Translations under genes and position numbers: made by a program
Notes under the pieces: model-generated
Told to the model about the DNA's origin: nothing
Seen by the model: only the letters and a program-made list of their open reading frames with translations
Databases searched by the model: none
Assembly: GCA_046729855.1 (NCBI GenBank)
Contig: JBKPHM010000149.1
Span: forward strand, 1 to 35,341
DNA length: 35,341 nt
DNA from: DATHSY01 sp046729855
GTDB taxonomy: Bacteria; Actinomycetota; UBA4738; HRBIN12
Direction of reading: 5' to 3'
In this document: positions 1 to 7,425 of the stretch, one piece after another
Numbering within the stretch: position 1 is the first letter of the stretch
Layout of the letters: each line of letters opens with the position of its first letter

Positions 1-33
1 CGGGGGGTCGACATAGCTGGCGTCGACCCCCCG
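1..33. repeat. Perfect 12-bp inverted repeat with 9-nt loop at the window edge
   Basis: Arm CGGGGGGTCGAC at 1-12 is exactly mirrored by GTCGACCCCCCG at 22-33, with loop ATAGCTGGC. It lies inside the open frame of the truncated methyltransferase. A hairpin at the very end of a sequence is often an assembly or library artefact, so its biological reality is doubtful. Confidence 0.5.
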
Positions 34-752
34 TACTTCCAGCGGGACCTGGCGCTGATCCATCACGCGGGGTTCGCGTTCCACGCGGAGATGTGCGCGC
101 CGGGGATCCTTGCGCTGCTCGAGCCGGTTCGCGAGCGCGGCGGCCTCGTACTCGAGTTCGTTGCGGCAGCGGCCTGCTCACGCGCTCGCTCATCGCCGCC
201 GGACACCGCGTGATCGCGACCGACGCTTCGCCCCCGATGCTCGAGCTCGCCCGTGAGCTCGCCCGCGGGGCCGAGGACATCTTTCGGCTCGTCCTGCCCG
301 ACGACCCCATTCCGCCAGCCGACGCGATCGTGTGCGTCGGCCACGCACTCAACTACCTCCCGGACCTGGCGTCGATCGAGCGAGCCCTGGGCGCGATCGC
401 CGACGCACTCCGCCCAGCCGGCGTCCTCGCGTTCGACATCTGCGATCTCGAGTGGGCCGCGGCCCGGGTCGACCAGCCGAGCCGCGGCTGGGTCGGCGAG
501 GACTGGGCGGTCGTGACGGAGTTCTCGGTGCCGTCGCCCGACCGGTTCGTGCGCCAGATGGCGACGTTCGTCCGCAACGACGACGGATCATGGCGCCGCG
601 GCGACGAGCGGCACGACAACGTGATGGTCGACACCGCCACGATCCCTGTGCTGCTTGCTGCGCACGGCATCGAGGCGACCGTCAGGGAGTCGTTCGGCGG
701 CGAGGAGCTGCCGATGGGGCTGAAGGCGGTCGTCGGGCACCGCCGAGGCTAG
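1..752 (+). CDS. Class I SAM-dependent methyltransferase, 5'-truncated by the window edge and carrying an apparent -1 frameshift
   Basis: Reading frame 1 is open from the first base and gives HHAGFAFHAEMCAPGILALL...GGLVLEF, a typical lead-in of small methyltransferases. The SAM-binding glycine motif (CGSGLL) continues in frame 3 from base 162. One base is missing around 158-162: adding a G would restore LEFGCGSGLL. The remainder shows an acidic residue after motif I (VIATDASPPMLELA), a motif near VCVGHALNYLPD and a C-terminal GLKAVVGHRR strand. The stop is at 750-752. An internal start at 93 would give a 219-residue protein with a nonsense N-terminus, so the frameshifted reading is preferred. 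It could be a sequencing error or a true disruption. Substrate is unknown. It converges with rdgB 36 bp downstream. Confidence 0.7.
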   Translation, partial: GGRHSWRRPPVLPAGPGADPSRGVRVPRGDVRAGDPCAARAGSRARRPRTRVRCGSGLLTRSLIAAGHRVIATDASPPMLELARELARGAEDIFRLVLPDDPIPPADAIVCVGHALNYLPDLASIERALGAIADALRPAGVLAFDICDLEWAAARVDQPSRGWVGEDWAVVTEFSVPSPDRFVRQMATFVRNDDGSWRRGDERHDNVMVDTATIPVLLAAHGIEATVRESFGGEELPMGLKAVVGHRRG

Positions 753-788
753 AGAAAGACGACCCGGCTCCGTCGCGATGTTGCGTCC

Positions 789-1397
789 CTATCCAGGAGC
801 GCTGTCGAGCTCGGCTCTGAGCGCGCGCAAGGCACGCCCGCGGTGACTGATCCGGTCCTTCTCCTCCGGCGCGAGCTCCGCCATCGTGCGGTCCCGCCCC
901 TCTGGGACGAAGATCGGGTCGTAGCCGAAGCCGCCGCTTCCCCTCGGCGTCGCGATCAACGTGCCCTCGCACATTCCCTCGGCCGAAAACAGGTCGCCGC
1001 TCGGCGTCGCCATCGCAGCCAGGCATCGGTACCGCGCGGTCCGTCCCGACTCGGGGATGCCGGCGAGTGCCCGGATCAGCGTCCGGAGGTTCTCCTCGTC
1101 GGTCGCGTCGTCGCCCGCGTAGCGTGCCGATCGCGGCCCGGGCCCGCCGCCGAGCGCGTCGACCTCGATCCCGGAGTCGTCCGCGAGCGCGGGCGCGCCA
1201 ATCGCGGCAGCGACCGCGCGTGCCTTCAGCTCGGCGTTCTCCAAGTATGTTCGACCCGTCTCGTCGACGTCCGGCCAGCGGTCGGGCTCGTCCCGCGCGG
1301 TCAGCCACGCGACCGGCCAGTCCGCGCAGATCGCGAGGATCTCCCGGATCTTGCCGGGGTTGCGCGACGCGATCGCGAGCCGCGCGGGGAATGTCAC
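789..1397 (-). CDS. rdgB: RdgB/HAM1 family XTP/dITP diphosphatase
   Basis: Predicted to hydrolyse non-canonical purine nucleoside triphosphates (XTP, dITP, ITP) to monophosphates and pyrophosphate, cleaning the nucleotide pool. The 202-residue length fits the family. The N-terminal substrate loop IASRNPGKIREI matches the S/T-x-N-x-x-K signature, followed by ARAVAAAIGAPALADDSGIEVDALGG and the C-terminal RISHRGRALRAL helix. The GTG start at 1397 overlaps the stop of rph by four bases (GTGA), so the two are translationally coupled. It is the last gene of the selD-to-rdgB block; the same rph-rdgB adjacency occurs in mycobacteria. Confidence 0.95.
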   Translation of the reverse strand: MTFPARLAIASRNPGKIREILAICADWPVAWLTARDEPDRWPDVDETGRTYLENAELKARAVAAAIGAPALADDSGIEVDALGGGPGPRSARYAGDDATDEENLRTLIRALAGIPESGRTARYRCLAAMATPSGDLFSAEGMCEGTLIATPRGSGGFGYDPIFVPEGRDRTMAELAPEEKDRISHRGRALRALRAELDSAPG

Positions 1398-2119
1398 GAC
1401 GCGCCGAGCACCTGGCGCTGCATCTCCGTCAGCTTCGCGATCCCCGTCTCGGCCAGGTCGACGAGCGCCGTCAGCTCGTCCCGTGAGAACGCCTCGCCCT
1501 CGGCCGTTCCCTGGATCTCGACCAGACGGCCGGCGCCCGTCATCACCACGTTGAAGTCCACGTCGGCGCGCGCGTCCTCCTCGTACGACAGGTCGAGCAC
1601 GGGAACGCCGTCCACGATGCCCGCGCTCACGGCGGCGACGCTATCGGTCAGGACGTCCCGGCGGACGATGTCCCGCTCGCGCAGGCTCCGGGTTGCGAGA
1701 GCGAGCGCCAGGTACCCGGCCGTGATCGACGCCGTCCGCGTGCCGGCGTCGGCCTGGAGCACGTCGCAGTCGATCCAGATCGTGCACTCCCCCAGACGGT
1801 CGAGGTCGGTGACCGCTCGGAGCGATCTACCGATCAGTCGCTGGATCTCCTGCGAACGACCGGACGGCCGGCCCTTGGACACCTCGCGCGGCGTGCGTTC
1901 GGCCGTCGAGCGCGGCAGCATCGCGTACTCTGCCGTGACCCATCCGCGGCCGGTGCCGGTCATGAACCGCGGCGCCCGGCCGTCGTAGGACGCGGCCACG
2001 AGCACCTTGGTCCGCCCCATCTCGAGCAGCACCGAGCCCTCGGCCCACTCCTGGAACCCGAGCTCGACCTTGACCGGTCGCAGGTCGGCCGGGCCCCTGC
2101 CGTCCGGGCGTTCGCTCAC
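1394..2119 (-). CDS. rph: Ribonuclease PH
   Basis: Phosphorolytic 3'-to-5' exoribonuclease that trims tRNA precursors using inorganic phosphate. From the GTG at 2119 it is 241 residues, close to the usual 238-260. Family blocks include LGFQEWAEGSVLLEMGRTKV, AEYAMLPRST, the RSQEIQRLIGRSLRA phosphate-binding region, ECTIWIDCDVLQADAGTRTA and DLSYEEDARADVDFNVVMT. The open frame extends to 2323, but the extra 68 residues only shadow the upstream MBL gene. The chosen GTG overlaps the MBL stop (GTGA at 2116-2119), and the gene ends with a GTGA overlap onto rdgB, so both junctions are coupled. Confidence 0.95.
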   Translation of the reverse strand: MSERPDGRGPADLRPVKVELGFQEWAEGSVLLEMGRTKVLVAASYDGRAPRFMTGTGRGWVTAEYAMLPRSTAERTPREVSKGRPSGRSQEIQRLIGRSLRAVTDLDRLGECTIWIDCDVLQADAGTRTASITAGYLALALATRSLRERDIVRRDVLTDSVAAVSAGIVDGVPVLDLSYEEDARADVDFNVVMTGAGRLVEIQGTAEGEAFSRDELTALVDLAETGIAKLTEMQRQVLGAS

Positions 2120-2868
2120 CGGCCGACCTCGTAGCGCATGCCCTCGACGGCGACACGGACGGTGCCGTCGAAGACCTCGGCCGCCTGCACGTACGACGCC
2201 TCGTGGTCCCGCCCCGGCAAGAGGTGTGTGAGCAGGAGCGAATCGGCGGCTGCGGCCTTCGCGTACTCGCCCGCCTGCCGGGCCGACAGATGGAAGTCGT
2301 ACAGGTCGTCCTGGTCCTGCCACGTCGCCTCACACAGGAACACGTCGACGTCGCGCGCGAGATCGAGCACCCCGTCCGTCGGTCCGGTGTCGCCGGTGTA
2401 TGCGAGCGCGCTCCCGTCCGACTCGATGCGGAAGCCGACCGCCGACAGCCCGAGGTGCTCCATCTCGTACGTACTCACGCGGAACGGACCCACCTCGACG
2501 GTCTCGTCGCCGTCCACCTCGTGAACGTCGAACGCGTCGCCGAACGCGGCGGCGCTCTCGATCGAGAGCAGACCGAGCAGGCGGCTGCCGAACCCACGCG
2601 GGATGTAGAGCGGCAACCCGTCGGCACCGAGCCCACCGTAGTGCCGCGCGTAGAACAGGGGGTAGACGTCGACCATGTGGTCTGCGTGTTCGTGCGTCAG
2701 GAACACCGCGTGCACGTCGCTGACCGGGATGTGCTCCTGAAGGTTGGCCATCGTCCCAGATCCGGCGTCCATCCACAGGTTGAAGCCGTCCTCGCGGATC
2801 AGGTAGCCGCTCAGCGCCGTGCCCTCTTCCGGCCACGTCCCGCTCGCACCAAGCACGGTCAGGTCCAC
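2116..2868 (-). CDS. MBL-fold metallohydrolase (Rv1339-like, RNase Z/phosphodiesterase type)
   Basis: A 250-residue metallo-beta-lactamase fold hydrolase. The metal motif THEHADHM (HxHxDH) is at about residues 79-86, after LWMDAGSGT; later metal ligands fit the HLGLSAVGFRI, AYTGDTGPTD and LLLTHLLPG segments. Its position between murI and rph matches M. tuberculosis Rv1339, which has been described as an atypical cAMP phosphodiesterase; that function is transferred by position and family only. An RNase Z-like or other phosphodiesterase role remains possible. The GTG start at 2868 has AAGGAGG four bases upstream, inside the 3' end of murI, which it overlaps by ten bases. Confidence 0.85.
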   Translation of the reverse strand: MDLTVLGASGTWPEEGTALSGYLIREDGFNLWMDAGSGTMANLQEHIPVSDVHAVFLTHEHADHMVDVYPLFYARHYGGLGADGLPLYIPRGFGSRLLGLLSIESAAAFGDAFDVHEVDGDETVEVGPFRVSTYEMEHLGLSAVGFRIESDGSALAYTGDTGPTDGVLDLARDVDVFLCEATWQDQDDLYDFHLSARQAGEYAKAAAADSLLLTHLLPGRDHEASYVQAAEVFDGTVRVAVEGMRYEVGR

Positions 2869-3686
2869 GACGCCTCCTTAACGACGTCCACGTGGACGGC
2901 GCCGACGCCCTTCACGTCGGGGCCGAGAAAGTGGTGCGCGAGCGCCCGGAACGATCGCGGATCGCCGGTCGACAGGAACTCGTGCCTCGGCTCACCGGCA
3001 TCGGATCGAAACAGATCGAGTCGCAGCAACGTCGCGTAGACGTCCTTCGCCGTCTCCTCGGCCGAGGACACCAGGACGACGTCGTCGCCCATCACGTACT
3101 GGATCAGGCCGGACAGTATCGGATAGTGCGTGCACCCAAGGATGAGCGTGTCGATCCCCTCGTTCCGCAGCGGCTCAAGATACCCCCGCGCGAGCCCGAG
3201 CAGCTCGTCGCTGGACGTGTCGCCGCGTTCGACGTGCCCGACGAACGCGGGGCACGCGCGCGACGCCAGTCGGACGTCGCCGCCGGTCGCGGCGAGCGCC
3301 CGCTCGTAAGCGCCGCTACTGACGGTCGCCTCCGTACCGATCAGGCCGATCCTGCCGTTGCGGGTCGCGTGGACGGCGGCGCGCACGCCGGGGTCGATCA
3401 CGCCGACGACCGGAAGTCCGGCCGCATCCGTCACGTCGCGGATCGCGGCGACCTCGATCGAGTTGCACGCGACGACGAGCGCCTTCACGCCGCGCGACAC
3501 GAGGTACGCGGCGATCTCCATCGCGAACCTCCGGATCTCCTCGAGCGGGCGGGGTCCGTACGGGAATCGGGCGTGGTCGCCCACGTAGATCACCGGCTCG
3601 TGCGGCAGCAGGTCGAGGATCGCACGCACGACGGTCAGGCCGCCGACGCCGGAGTCGAACACGCCGAGCGGCCGGTCATCGGGCAC
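2859..3686 (-). CDS. murI: Glutamate racemase
   Basis: Interconverts L- and D-glutamate in the cytoplasm to supply D-Glu for peptidoglycan. The 275-residue protein carries the N-terminal FDSGVGGLTV motif, the first catalytic cysteine in VACNSIEVAA, the substrate segment YVGDHARFPYG and the second catalytic cysteine in LILGCTHYPIL. Most racemases read ACNTASA at the first cysteine; here ACNSIE retains the Cys-Asn pair. The GTG start lies four bases after the cysM stop, so it is co-transcribed. In M. tuberculosis a rhomboid gene separates cysM and murI; it is absent here. Confidence 0.95.
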   Translation of the reverse strand: MPDDRPLGVFDSGVGGLTVVRAILDLLPHEPVIYVGDHARFPYGPRPLEEIRRFAMEIAAYLVSRGVKALVVACNSIEVAAIRDVTDAAGLPVVGVIDPGVRAAVHATRNGRIGLIGTEATVSSGAYERALAATGGDVRLASRACPAFVGHVERGDTSSDELLGLARGYLEPLRNEGIDTLILGCTHYPILSGLIQYVMGDDVVLVSSAEETAKDVYATLLRLDLFRSDAGEPRHEFLSTGDPRSFRALAHHFLGPDVKGVGAVHVDVVKEASWT

Positions 3687-3689
3687 GCG

Positions 3690-4622
3690 CTACCACCACA
3701 GGGTCTCCGAGACGCGCTTCTCCGCGCGCTCGAGCTCGGCCGCCCATGCCTCGGTCGACAGGTACTTCCAGCCGCCGTCCGCCAGCAGGCACACGATCTC
3801 GCCCTCGTCGATCCGTTCGGTGATCCGCTGCGCGACGTACACGACGGCGCCCGACGAGATCCCGGCGAAGATCCCCTCGCGCTCGGTCAGCTCACGCGTC
3901 GTCCGGAGCGAGTCGGACGAGCTGACGAGGAACTTGGCGTCCAGCACCGACTCGTCGAGGATCGGCGGGATGAAGCCCTCGTCGAGTGAACGCAGCCCAT
4001 AGACGAGATCGCCCAGCTCCGGCTCGGCGGCGACGATCTTCGTCTCGGGGTCGTGCTCGTGGAGGCGACGCCCGACGCCGGTGAGCGACCCGCCGGTCCC
4101 GAGCCCGGCGACGAAGTGGGTTACCTCCGGGAGGTCGGCGACGATCTCGGCGCCGGTCCCGTCGTAGTGCGCCTGCGGGTTCGCCGGATTGCCGTACTGG
4201 AAGGGCATGAAGTACCGCTCGTCGCGCGCGAGCGCGCGCGCCACCTCGATCGAGCCGTTCGTGCCCTTGTCGCCCGGCGAGTACACGATCTCGGCGCCGA
4301 ACAGCTCGAGCAGCCGGATCCGCTCCTCGCTGGCGTTGTCGGGGATCACGACCGTCAGACGGTATCCCTTCCGACGCGCGACCATCGCCAGGGCGATGCC
4401 GGTGTTGCCCGAGGTCGGCTCGAGGATGATCCGCCCCGGCTCGAGCTCACCGGAGGCCTCGGCCGCTTCGATCATCGCCTTGGCGATCCGGTCCTTCGTC
4501 GAGCCGGTCGGGTTTTGCCCCTCGAGCTTGGCCCACAGCCGCACGCCCGGCCTGGGCGACATCGACGGCAGGCCGACGAGCGGCGTGTTGCCGATCGCGT
4601 CCAGCACGTCGTCGTAGCGCAT
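3690..4622 (-). CDS. cysM: CysM-type cysteine synthase, probably O-phosphoserine sulfhydrylase using CysO thiocarboxylate
   Basis: A 310-residue PLP-dependent fold-type II enzyme. The PLP lysine is in TGSTKDR (about Lys43), the substrate loop is EPTSGNTGIALA, and the phosphate-binding glycines are GLGTGGSLTG. The segment VYGLRSLDEGFIPP carries an arginine (about Arg211) at the place corresponding, as I recall, to M. tuberculosis CysM Arg220, which selects O-phosphoserine over O-acetylserine. The C-terminal tail ends EKRVSETLWW, like the mycobacterial tail. With mec, a moeZ-like gene and cysO upstream, the likely reaction is O-phosphoserine plus CysO thiocarboxylate giving a CysO-cysteine adduct. 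A plain O-acetylserine/sulfide enzyme is the alternative. Confidence 0.9.
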   Translation of the reverse strand: MRYDDVLDAIGNTPLVGLPSMSPRPGVRLWAKLEGQNPTGSTKDRIAKAMIEAAEASGELEPGRIILEPTSGNTGIALAMVARRKGYRLTVVIPDNASEERIRLLELFGAEIVYSPGDKGTNGSIEVARALARDERYFMPFQYGNPANPQAHYDGTGAEIVADLPEVTHFVAGLGTGGSLTGVGRRLHEHDPETKIVAAEPELGDLVYGLRSLDEGFIPPILDESVLDAKFLVSSSDSLRTTRELTEREGIFAGISSGAVVYVAQRITERIDEGEIVCLLADGGWKYLSTEAWAAELERAEKRVSETLWW

Positions 4623-4633
4623 CTGGGCATCCG

Positions 4634-4639
4634 ATTATC
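4634..4639 (-). promoter_or_regulatory. Candidate -10 hexamer GATAAT for an internal cysM promoter
   Basis: On the minus strand GATAAT (5 of 6 consensus) ends 11 nt before the cysM ATG, within the 119-bp gap after cysO. No good -35 is seen. It would give a very short leader, and cysM through rdgB could then be expressed independently of selD-cysO. Apart from this hexamer I see nothing in the gap. Confidence 0.4.
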
Positions 4640-4741
4640 CCAGCGCAGCACGCCCGAACGACCCCGGAGGGCCCGAGCGCCCTCACGCCGGGGCGCGACT
4701 GGTTCGCGCGGACGGTCGTGGTCGCGGCGGGCAACGAACGG

Positions 4742-5020
4742 CTACGCGCCGCCGGCGACGGCCGGGAGGAGCGAGACCGTGTCGCCCTCGTTGACCGGCG
4801 TCTCGAGCGAGCCGAGGTAGCGCACGTCCTCGTCGTTCACGTACACGTTGATGAACCGGTGCAGCGCGCCGTCGTCGGAGACGACGTTCTTCGTGACACC
4901 GGGGTACCGCGATTCGAGATCTTTCAGCAGCTCCCGCAGCGTCGAGCCGTCCGCCTCGACGACGGCCTCGCCTCCCGCGTGCTTGCGCAGGATCTGTGGC
5001 AGTTTCACGTTCACGCCCAT
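4742..5020 (-). CDS. cysO: CysO, MoaD/ThiS-family sulfur carrier with one residue after the diglycine
   Basis: A 92-residue beta-grasp ubiquitin-like protein. It closely follows mycobacterial CysO: LPQILRKHAGG, a LRELLKDLESRYPG helix, RFINVYVNDEDVRYLG and the end LLPAVAGGA. CysO normally stops at AVAGG, whose terminal glycine is adenylated and thiocarboxylated. Here an alanine codon (GCG) precedes the TAG stop at 4742-4744, so the C-terminus would need trimming before activation. The neighbouring JAMM peptidase Mec is the obvious candidate. The ATG start has AAGGAGA upstream, partly made from the moeZ-like stop codon 15 bp away. Confidence 0.9.
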   Translation of the reverse strand: MGVNVKLPQILRKHAGGEAVVEADGSTLRELLKDLESRYPGVTKNVVSDDGALHRFINVYVNDEDVRYLGSLETPVNEGDTVSLLPAVAGGA

Positions 5021-5035
5021 GTCGCGCGTCTCTCC

Positions 5036-5860
5036 TTAGCTCGGCCGCGTCGACGGCACCCCGCAGAACGCGTCGTAGTCGATCAGCTCGGTGACCGTCG
5101 GCTCCTTGCCGCACACCGGGCAGTCCGCGTCCCACCGCACCCTGACAGTGGTGAAGTCCATCTGGAGCGCGTCGAAGATCAGCAGGCGGCCGATCAGCGG
5201 ATCGCCGATCCCGGTGATCAGCTTGATCGCCTCGGTCGCCTGGATCGATCCAACGATCCCCGGCAGCACGCCGAACACGCCGCCCTCCGCGCATGATGGC
5301 ACCGTTCCCGGAGGGGGCGGCTGTGGGAACAGGCACCGGTAACACGGCGCCTCTTGCCCCGGCATGAACACCGTGGCCTGCCCATCGAACTGGAAGATCG
5401 AGCCGTACACGAGCGGCTTGCCCAGGAACTGCGTCGCGTCGTTCACGAGATAGCGGACCGGGAAGTTGTCGGTCCCGTCCACGACGACGTCCCACGGCTC
5501 GAGGACCTCGAACGCGTTCCACGACGACAGCACCGTGTCGTACGGCACGACCTCGATCGTGGGGTTCAGTGCGCGTAGGTGCTCGACCGCGCTGTCGACC
5601 TTCGGGCGGCCGACGTCCGCGGTCGAGTGCAGGATCTGTCGCTGCAGGTTGGACTCGTCGACCTTGTCGAAGTCCAGGATGCCGAGCGTGCCCACGCCGG
5701 CGGCCGCCAGGTACATCGAGACCGGCGAGCCCAGGCCACCGGCCCCGATCACCAGGACCTTGGCGTCGACGAGCTTGCGCTGCCCCTCGCCCCCGATCCC
5801 GGGCAGGATAATGTGGCGCGCGTAGCGGCGGACCTGCTCCTGGGTGAACGAGACGGTCAC
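5036..5860 (-). CDS. moeZ: MoeB/MoeZ-like E1 adenylyltransferase lacking a rhodanese domain
   Basis: A 274-residue ThiF/MoeB-fold enzyme that would adenylate the CysO C-terminus with ATP. Seen are RYARHIILPGIGGEGQ, the nucleotide loop VIGAGGLGSP, an arginine-containing ESNLQRQILH segment, DGTDNFPVRYLVND, the catalytic-cysteine region PSCAEGGVFGVLPG and zinc pairs CYRC and CPVC. It ends TELIDYDAFCGVPS, about where mycobacterial MoeZ enters its rhodanese domain, so the sulfur donor must be another protein. The GTG at 5860 overlaps the mec stop (GTGA), which fixes the start; the longer open frame up to 6202 is a shadow of mec. MoeB for molybdopterin is the alternative, but the neighbours favour CysO. 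Confidence 0.88.
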   Translation of the reverse strand: MTVSFTQEQVRRYARHIILPGIGGEGQRKLVDAKVLVIGAGGLGSPVSMYLAAAGVGTLGILDFDKVDESNLQRQILHSTADVGRPKVDSAVEHLRALNPTIEVVPYDTVLSSWNAFEVLEPWDVVVDGTDNFPVRYLVNDATQFLGKPLVYGSIFQFDGQATVFMPGQEAPCYRCLFPQPPPPGTVPSCAEGGVFGVLPGIVGSIQATEAIKLITGIGDPLIGRLLIFDALQMDFTTVRVRWDADCPVCGKEPTVTELIDYDAFCGVPSTRPS

Positions 5861-6306
5861 GGGACAGTCACCTCCTCCTCGGCGACGTCGCCGTCGACGA
5901 TGCGGAACCCACGGAGCTCGGGGTGCTCGCGATCCTGAAGCGAGAGCAGCAGGTACCGGACGTCCGGGTAGAAAGGCTGGACCCACCCCGCCTGTCGCCG
6001 ATCCGTCTCGGAGGGGTAGGCCTCGGAGTGGGTGTGGGAGTGGTAGATCCCCCACAGCTCCAGCCCCTCGTCCTCGATGCCTTGGGTCACGTCCAGCTGC
6101 TCCTTGGGCTCCAGGCGGTAGGAGACCGGGCTCGCGTCGGCGTTCCGCATCGGGTACACGCGCACCGGCCGCCCGCCCCGGCCCGCGATGAGGCCGCAAC
6201 ACTCGTTCGGGAACTCCCGCAACCCGTGCTCCAGGATCTGCCGGGCCAGGGAAACGTCGAACGACACCCTCTGCCCGGCCATCGCGTCGACCGTCCGCTC
6301 GACCAT
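5857..6306 (-). CDS. mec: Mec-type JAMM metallopeptidase (CysO-cysteine peptidase)
   Basis: A zinc peptidase of about 149 residues. The JAMM motif is complete: HSH followed by seven residues, then S-E-T-D, within IYHSHTHSEAYPSETD, with the upstream glutamate in FPNECCGLIAG. M. tuberculosis Mec releases cysteine from the CysO-cysteine adduct and regenerates the carrier. Here it may also remove the extra C-terminal alanine of CysO. The start is uncertain: ATG at 6306 (MVERTVDAMAGQ) or ATG at 6282 (MAGQRVSFDVS); neither has a good ribosome binding site. A TAGAGT hexamer lies 13 nt before 6306. The stop overlaps the moeZ-like start. Confidence 0.88.
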   Translation of the reverse strand: MVERTVDAMAGQRVSFDVSLARQILEHGLREFPNECCGLIAGRGGRPVRVYPMRNADASPVSYRLEPKEQLDVTQGIEDEGLELWGIYHSHTHSEAYPSETDRRQAGWVQPFYPDVRYLLLSLQDREHPELRGFRIVDGDVAEEEVTVP

Positions 6307-6355
6307 CTTGCAGATGCGAACTCTACCAGCGCGGTGATATTCCCTGAGCCGCCGT

Positions 6356-7408
6356 TCAGCCCTGCGAGAGACGGCCCATGACCCGGATTCGGCCGGCCGC
6401 ACCGGCCTCGGTCCGCCCGAGCCGGACCGCCTCCACCCCGCGGTCTCGGAGCTTCCGGGCCAGCCGGTCCCCATCGCGGGCGGCGATCAGCAGCCCGCCG
6501 GACGTCTGAGCGTCGGCCAGCACCAGGCGCTCGGGGCCCGGCAGATCGCCGAAGTCCAGGTGTGGCGCCACGTAGGCCAGGTTGCGCCTGGTCCCCCCGG
6601 CTACGACGTCCGTCCGGGCCAGTTCTAGCGCGCCGGGCAGCACCGGCACGGCCGGCGCGTCGATCGTGGCCGCGACGCCGGAGGTGGCAAGCATCCGGTG
6701 CAGGTGCCCGAGCAGCCCGAACCCCGTCACGTCGGTCGCGGCCTCCGCGCCGGCCTCGAGCATCGCCTCGGCCGCGGCGTCGTTCAGCGAGGTCATGACG
6801 TCGACCGCGATGGCGACTTGCTCGCCGGTCGCGACGCCGCGCTTGATCGCGGTCGAGATCATCCCGAGCCCGATCGGCTTGGTGAGGTACAGCTCGGCGT
6901 CCGGGGGCGCCGTCGAGTTGCGGACGACCCGGCCCGCCTCGGCCAGGCCAAGGGCGACCATCCCATACTTCGGCTCCGGGTCGGTGATCGAGTGGCCGCC
7001 GGCGACCGCGACCCCCGCCTTGCTGGCGGCGTCGATCCCTCCCTGCAACACCTGCCCGAGCAGCTCGAGGGGCAGGTCGTCCACGGGCCAGCTCACGATG
7101 TTCAGCGCCAGGAACGGCCGCCCGCCCATCGCGTAGACGTCCGAAAGCGCGTTCGTGGCGGCGATGCGGCCCCAGTCATACGCGTCGTCCACGATCGGGG
7201 TGAAGAAGTCGAGCGTCGCGATCAGGGCGCGCCCGTCGGCGAGCGTGTACACGGCAGCGTCGTCGCCGGTGTCGCTGCCGACCAGCAGGTCGGCGCTCGC
7301 GCCGGGCAGCGACAGCGTGCCGAGCAGGGACGTGAGCTGCTCGGGCCCGAGCTTGCAGCCGCAACCGGCGCCGTGGCTGAAGCTGGTCAACCGACGCTCC
7401 GCTCCCAT
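6356..7408 (-). CDS. selD: Selenide, water dikinase (selenophosphate synthetase)
   Basis: Makes selenophosphate from selenide and ATP, the selenium donor for selenocysteine tRNA and 2-selenouridine. The 350-residue protein has the glycine-rich N-terminus GAGCGCKLGP with a cysteine (Cys16) and lysine (Lys19) in the places of E. coli Cys17 and Lys20, so it is the Cys rather than Sec form. Metal/ATP motifs follow: VGSDTGDDAAVY, TLDFFTPIVDD, AATNALSDVYAMGG, GGHSITDPEPKYG and the C-terminal DAQTSGGLLIA. Other selenium genes (selA, selB, tRNA-Sec) are not in the window. It is the first gene of the leftward sulfur block, 49 bp ahead of mec. Confidence 0.95.
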   Translation of the reverse strand: MGAERRLTSFSHGAGCGCKLGPEQLTSLLGTLSLPGASADLLVGSDTGDDAAVYTLADGRALIATLDFFTPIVDDAYDWGRIAATNALSDVYAMGGRPFLALNIVSWPVDDLPLELLGQVLQGGIDAASKAGVAVAGGHSITDPEPKYGMVALGLAEAGRVVRNSTAPPDAELYLTKPIGLGMISTAIKRGVATGEQVAIAVDVMTSLNDAAAEAMLEAGAEAATDVTGFGLLGHLHRMLATSGVAATIDAPAVPVLPGALELARTDVVAGGTRRNLAYVAPHLDFGDLPGPERLVLADAQTSGGLLIAARDGDRLARKLRDRGVEAVRLGRTEAGAAGRIRVMGRLSQG

Positions 7409-7415
7409 CCGACCG

Positions 7416-7425
7416 AGGATACGCT
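7416..7425. promoter_or_regulatory. Overlapping divergent -10 hexamers for selD and the PfkB kinase
   Basis: The 23-bp gap between two divergent starts contains TATCCT on the minus strand (7416-7421, 7 nt before the selD ATG) and TACGCT on the plus strand (7420-7425, 6 nt before the kinase GTG). The hexamers overlap by two bases. Both transcripts would be leaderless, and the -35 regions would lie inside the opposite gene. Confidence 0.45.
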
